A DNA stretch of 6,697 nucleotides from contig VGSO01000165.1 in assembly GCA_016874945.1 (NCBI GenBank), forward strand, positions 1 to 6,697. Reading direction: 5' to 3'. The position numbers and the translations under genes were made by a program. Source of the stretch: Deltaproteobacteria bacterium (GTDB lineage Bacteria; Desulfobacterota; Desulfobaccia; Desulfobaccales; 0-14-0-80-60-11). Below the pieces are notes generated by a model, which was given only the letters and a program-made list of their open reading frames with translations, had not been told where the DNA came from and ran no database searches. Each line of letters starts with the position of its first letter. The stretch's first letter is position 1. This document shows, one piece after another, positions 6,231-6,697 of this stretch.

Positions 6231-6635
6231 ATGCTTCCTGCTGACATTTATAATTTAATAACAAATGTTCTTGATGAAATTTCTGATGAATGTAATGAGG
6301 AAGAACTTTGTGAAGGATACTTAATTAAATATGAGGGGTGGTCTATCATTTGTTTTGAAAATGTTTGGACTAATTTTGATTTAAAGGTAGATGATGAAAT
6401 AGACGAATATTTTTATAACTATGCAGAAGAACAGAGCTATTTGACAATTGAAGAGTGGAAGCTTCAGCTGGAAAATAGGTTTTATGATTTTATTGACGGT
6501 GGATATTATAACCGAGATTATGCGGCAACCTTGGCTCCCGCAGCTGAAAAATGGTTTTGGGACCTACCGTCCGGGATAATATCCCCAGGAAATTCCCCTT
6601 TTTGTGACCCCATCGCCTTCTTGAACGCAAGATAG
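6231..6635 (+). CDS. Small acidic hypothetical protein, probably altered at its C-terminus
   Basis: I do not recognise this 134-aa protein. It begins 3 nt after the nuclease stop with no Shine-Dalgarno site, so translation is probably coupled. Residues 1-97 hold 25 Asp/Glu and only 5 Lys/Arg (net about -20), with many Tyr, Phe and Trp and probable helices. It has no signal peptide or membrane segment. From about residue 98 the style changes: Ala/Pro/Gly-rich, encoded by DNA near 48% GC (my count for 6541-6600), and overlapped on the other strand by a frame that ends at 6518. The original protein probably ended elsewhere and the present tail comes from adjoining sequence. Possible roles, all inference: an accessory, inhibitor or immunity partner of the nuclease. 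The coding call for residues 1-97 is firmer than for the tail. Confidence 0.6.
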   Translation: MLPADIYNLITNVLDEISDECNEEELCEGYLIKYEGWSIICFENVWTNFDLKVDDEIDEYFYNYAEEQSYLTIEEWKLQLENRFYDFIDGGYYNRDYAATLAPAAEKWFWDLPSGIISPGNSPFCDPIAFLNAR

Positions 6636-6697
6636 CACAAGTTTTCCTCAAACTGAATCTTTTTTGTAGGCTTTGAAGGCACCACTCCCTTGGTTTG
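6518..6697 (-). CDS. Partial open frame entering from the right edge
   Basis: On the - strand the frame is open from the window edge for 59 codons to a TAA at 6520-6518, and the product ends AAGAKVAA. The start lies outside the window. It coincides with the stretch whose composition differs from the AT-rich genes to its left, and it overlaps the 3' end of the small + strand gene antiparallel. It could be the real C-terminal end of a neighbouring gene, a remnant, or chance. I recognise no domain in it. Confidence 0.25.
   Translation of the reverse strand, partial: QTKGVVPSKPTKKIQFEENLCYLAFKKAMGSQKGEFPGDIIPDGRSQNHFSAAGAKVAA
6560..6585. repeat. Two adjacent small inverted repeats near the right junction
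   Basis: GGAC-CTACC-GTCC (6560-6572) is followed directly by the 13-nt palindrome GGGATA-A-TATCCC (6573-6585). Neither is followed by a T-run in either direction. They lie in the GC-richer segment to the right of the proposed junction and could belong to a dispersed repeat, but no second copy is visible here. Confidence 0.35.
6640..6665 (+). terminator. Weak terminator-like hairpin after the small acidic gene
   Basis: AGTTT (6640-6644) and AAACT (6650-6654) form a 5-bp stem with a 5-nt loop, followed 5 nt later by six T residues (6660-6665). It sits 4 nt after the stop codon, where a terminator would be expected, but the stem is short, A:T-rich and separated from the T-run. Confidence 0.2.

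Noticed and set aside
4959..6635. Complete restriction-modification or type II toxin-antitoxin system
   Set aside because: No methyltransferase motifs are found in either gene, and neither product resembles a known toxin or antitoxin. The sequence supports only a nuclease-like protein plus an unassigned acidic neighbour.

Overview
The window looks like a chromosomal segment of a GC-rich bacterium carrying a short AT-rich acquired stretch. Glucose-6-phosphate isomerase followed by an NtrB/ZraS-like histidine kinase and a sigma-54-type (NtrC/AtoC-like) response regulator, with heptamer-type repeats in the spacers, would fit a deltaproteobacterium in the broad sense (Desulfobacterota). That placement is inference from gene style; the window contains no phylogenetic marker.

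Layout: positions 1-309 are a non-coding leader with a 17-bp palindrome, weak promoter candidates and a strong Shine-Dalgarno site. Then come pgi (310-1752), a membrane-bound sensor histidine kinase (1830-3284) and its presumed partner, a REC-AAA+-Fis response regulator (3562-4932). All lie on the + strand and are GC-rich, about 60% or more by eye. Each two-component gene is preceded by a repeat built from 7-bp units whose two arms are inverted: GTTCAAA-type units in 1756-1818, and GGTTTTC-type units in 3308-3338 and 3532-3549 around a 207-nt AT-rich core. Each right arm ends 11-14 nt before a start codon, and neither start has a Shine-Dalgarno site, unlike pgi.

From about 4933 the composition drops abruptly to roughly 30% GC. 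Here lie a 422-aa protein with a recognisable PD-(D/E)XK nuclease core (4959-6227) and, 3 nt later, a small strongly acidic protein (6231-6635). No methyltransferase or other restriction partner is visible. Around 6518 the composition rises again. The last third of the small protein reads across that change, while an open frame on the - strand runs in from the right edge and stops exactly there. This suggests a junction that gave the small gene a foreign C-terminal tail.

How the genes may work together: the kinase would sense an extracytoplasmic signal, autophosphorylate at His276 and phosphorylate Asp52 of the regulator, which would drive sigma-54 promoters outside this window. pgi is a housekeeping glycolytic gene with no evident link to the pair. 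The nuclease and acidic protein look like a two-gene accessory cassette. A DNA-defence role is plausible but not shown. The regulator also carries an unusual GAFTHA in place of GAFTGA in its sigma-54 contact loop.
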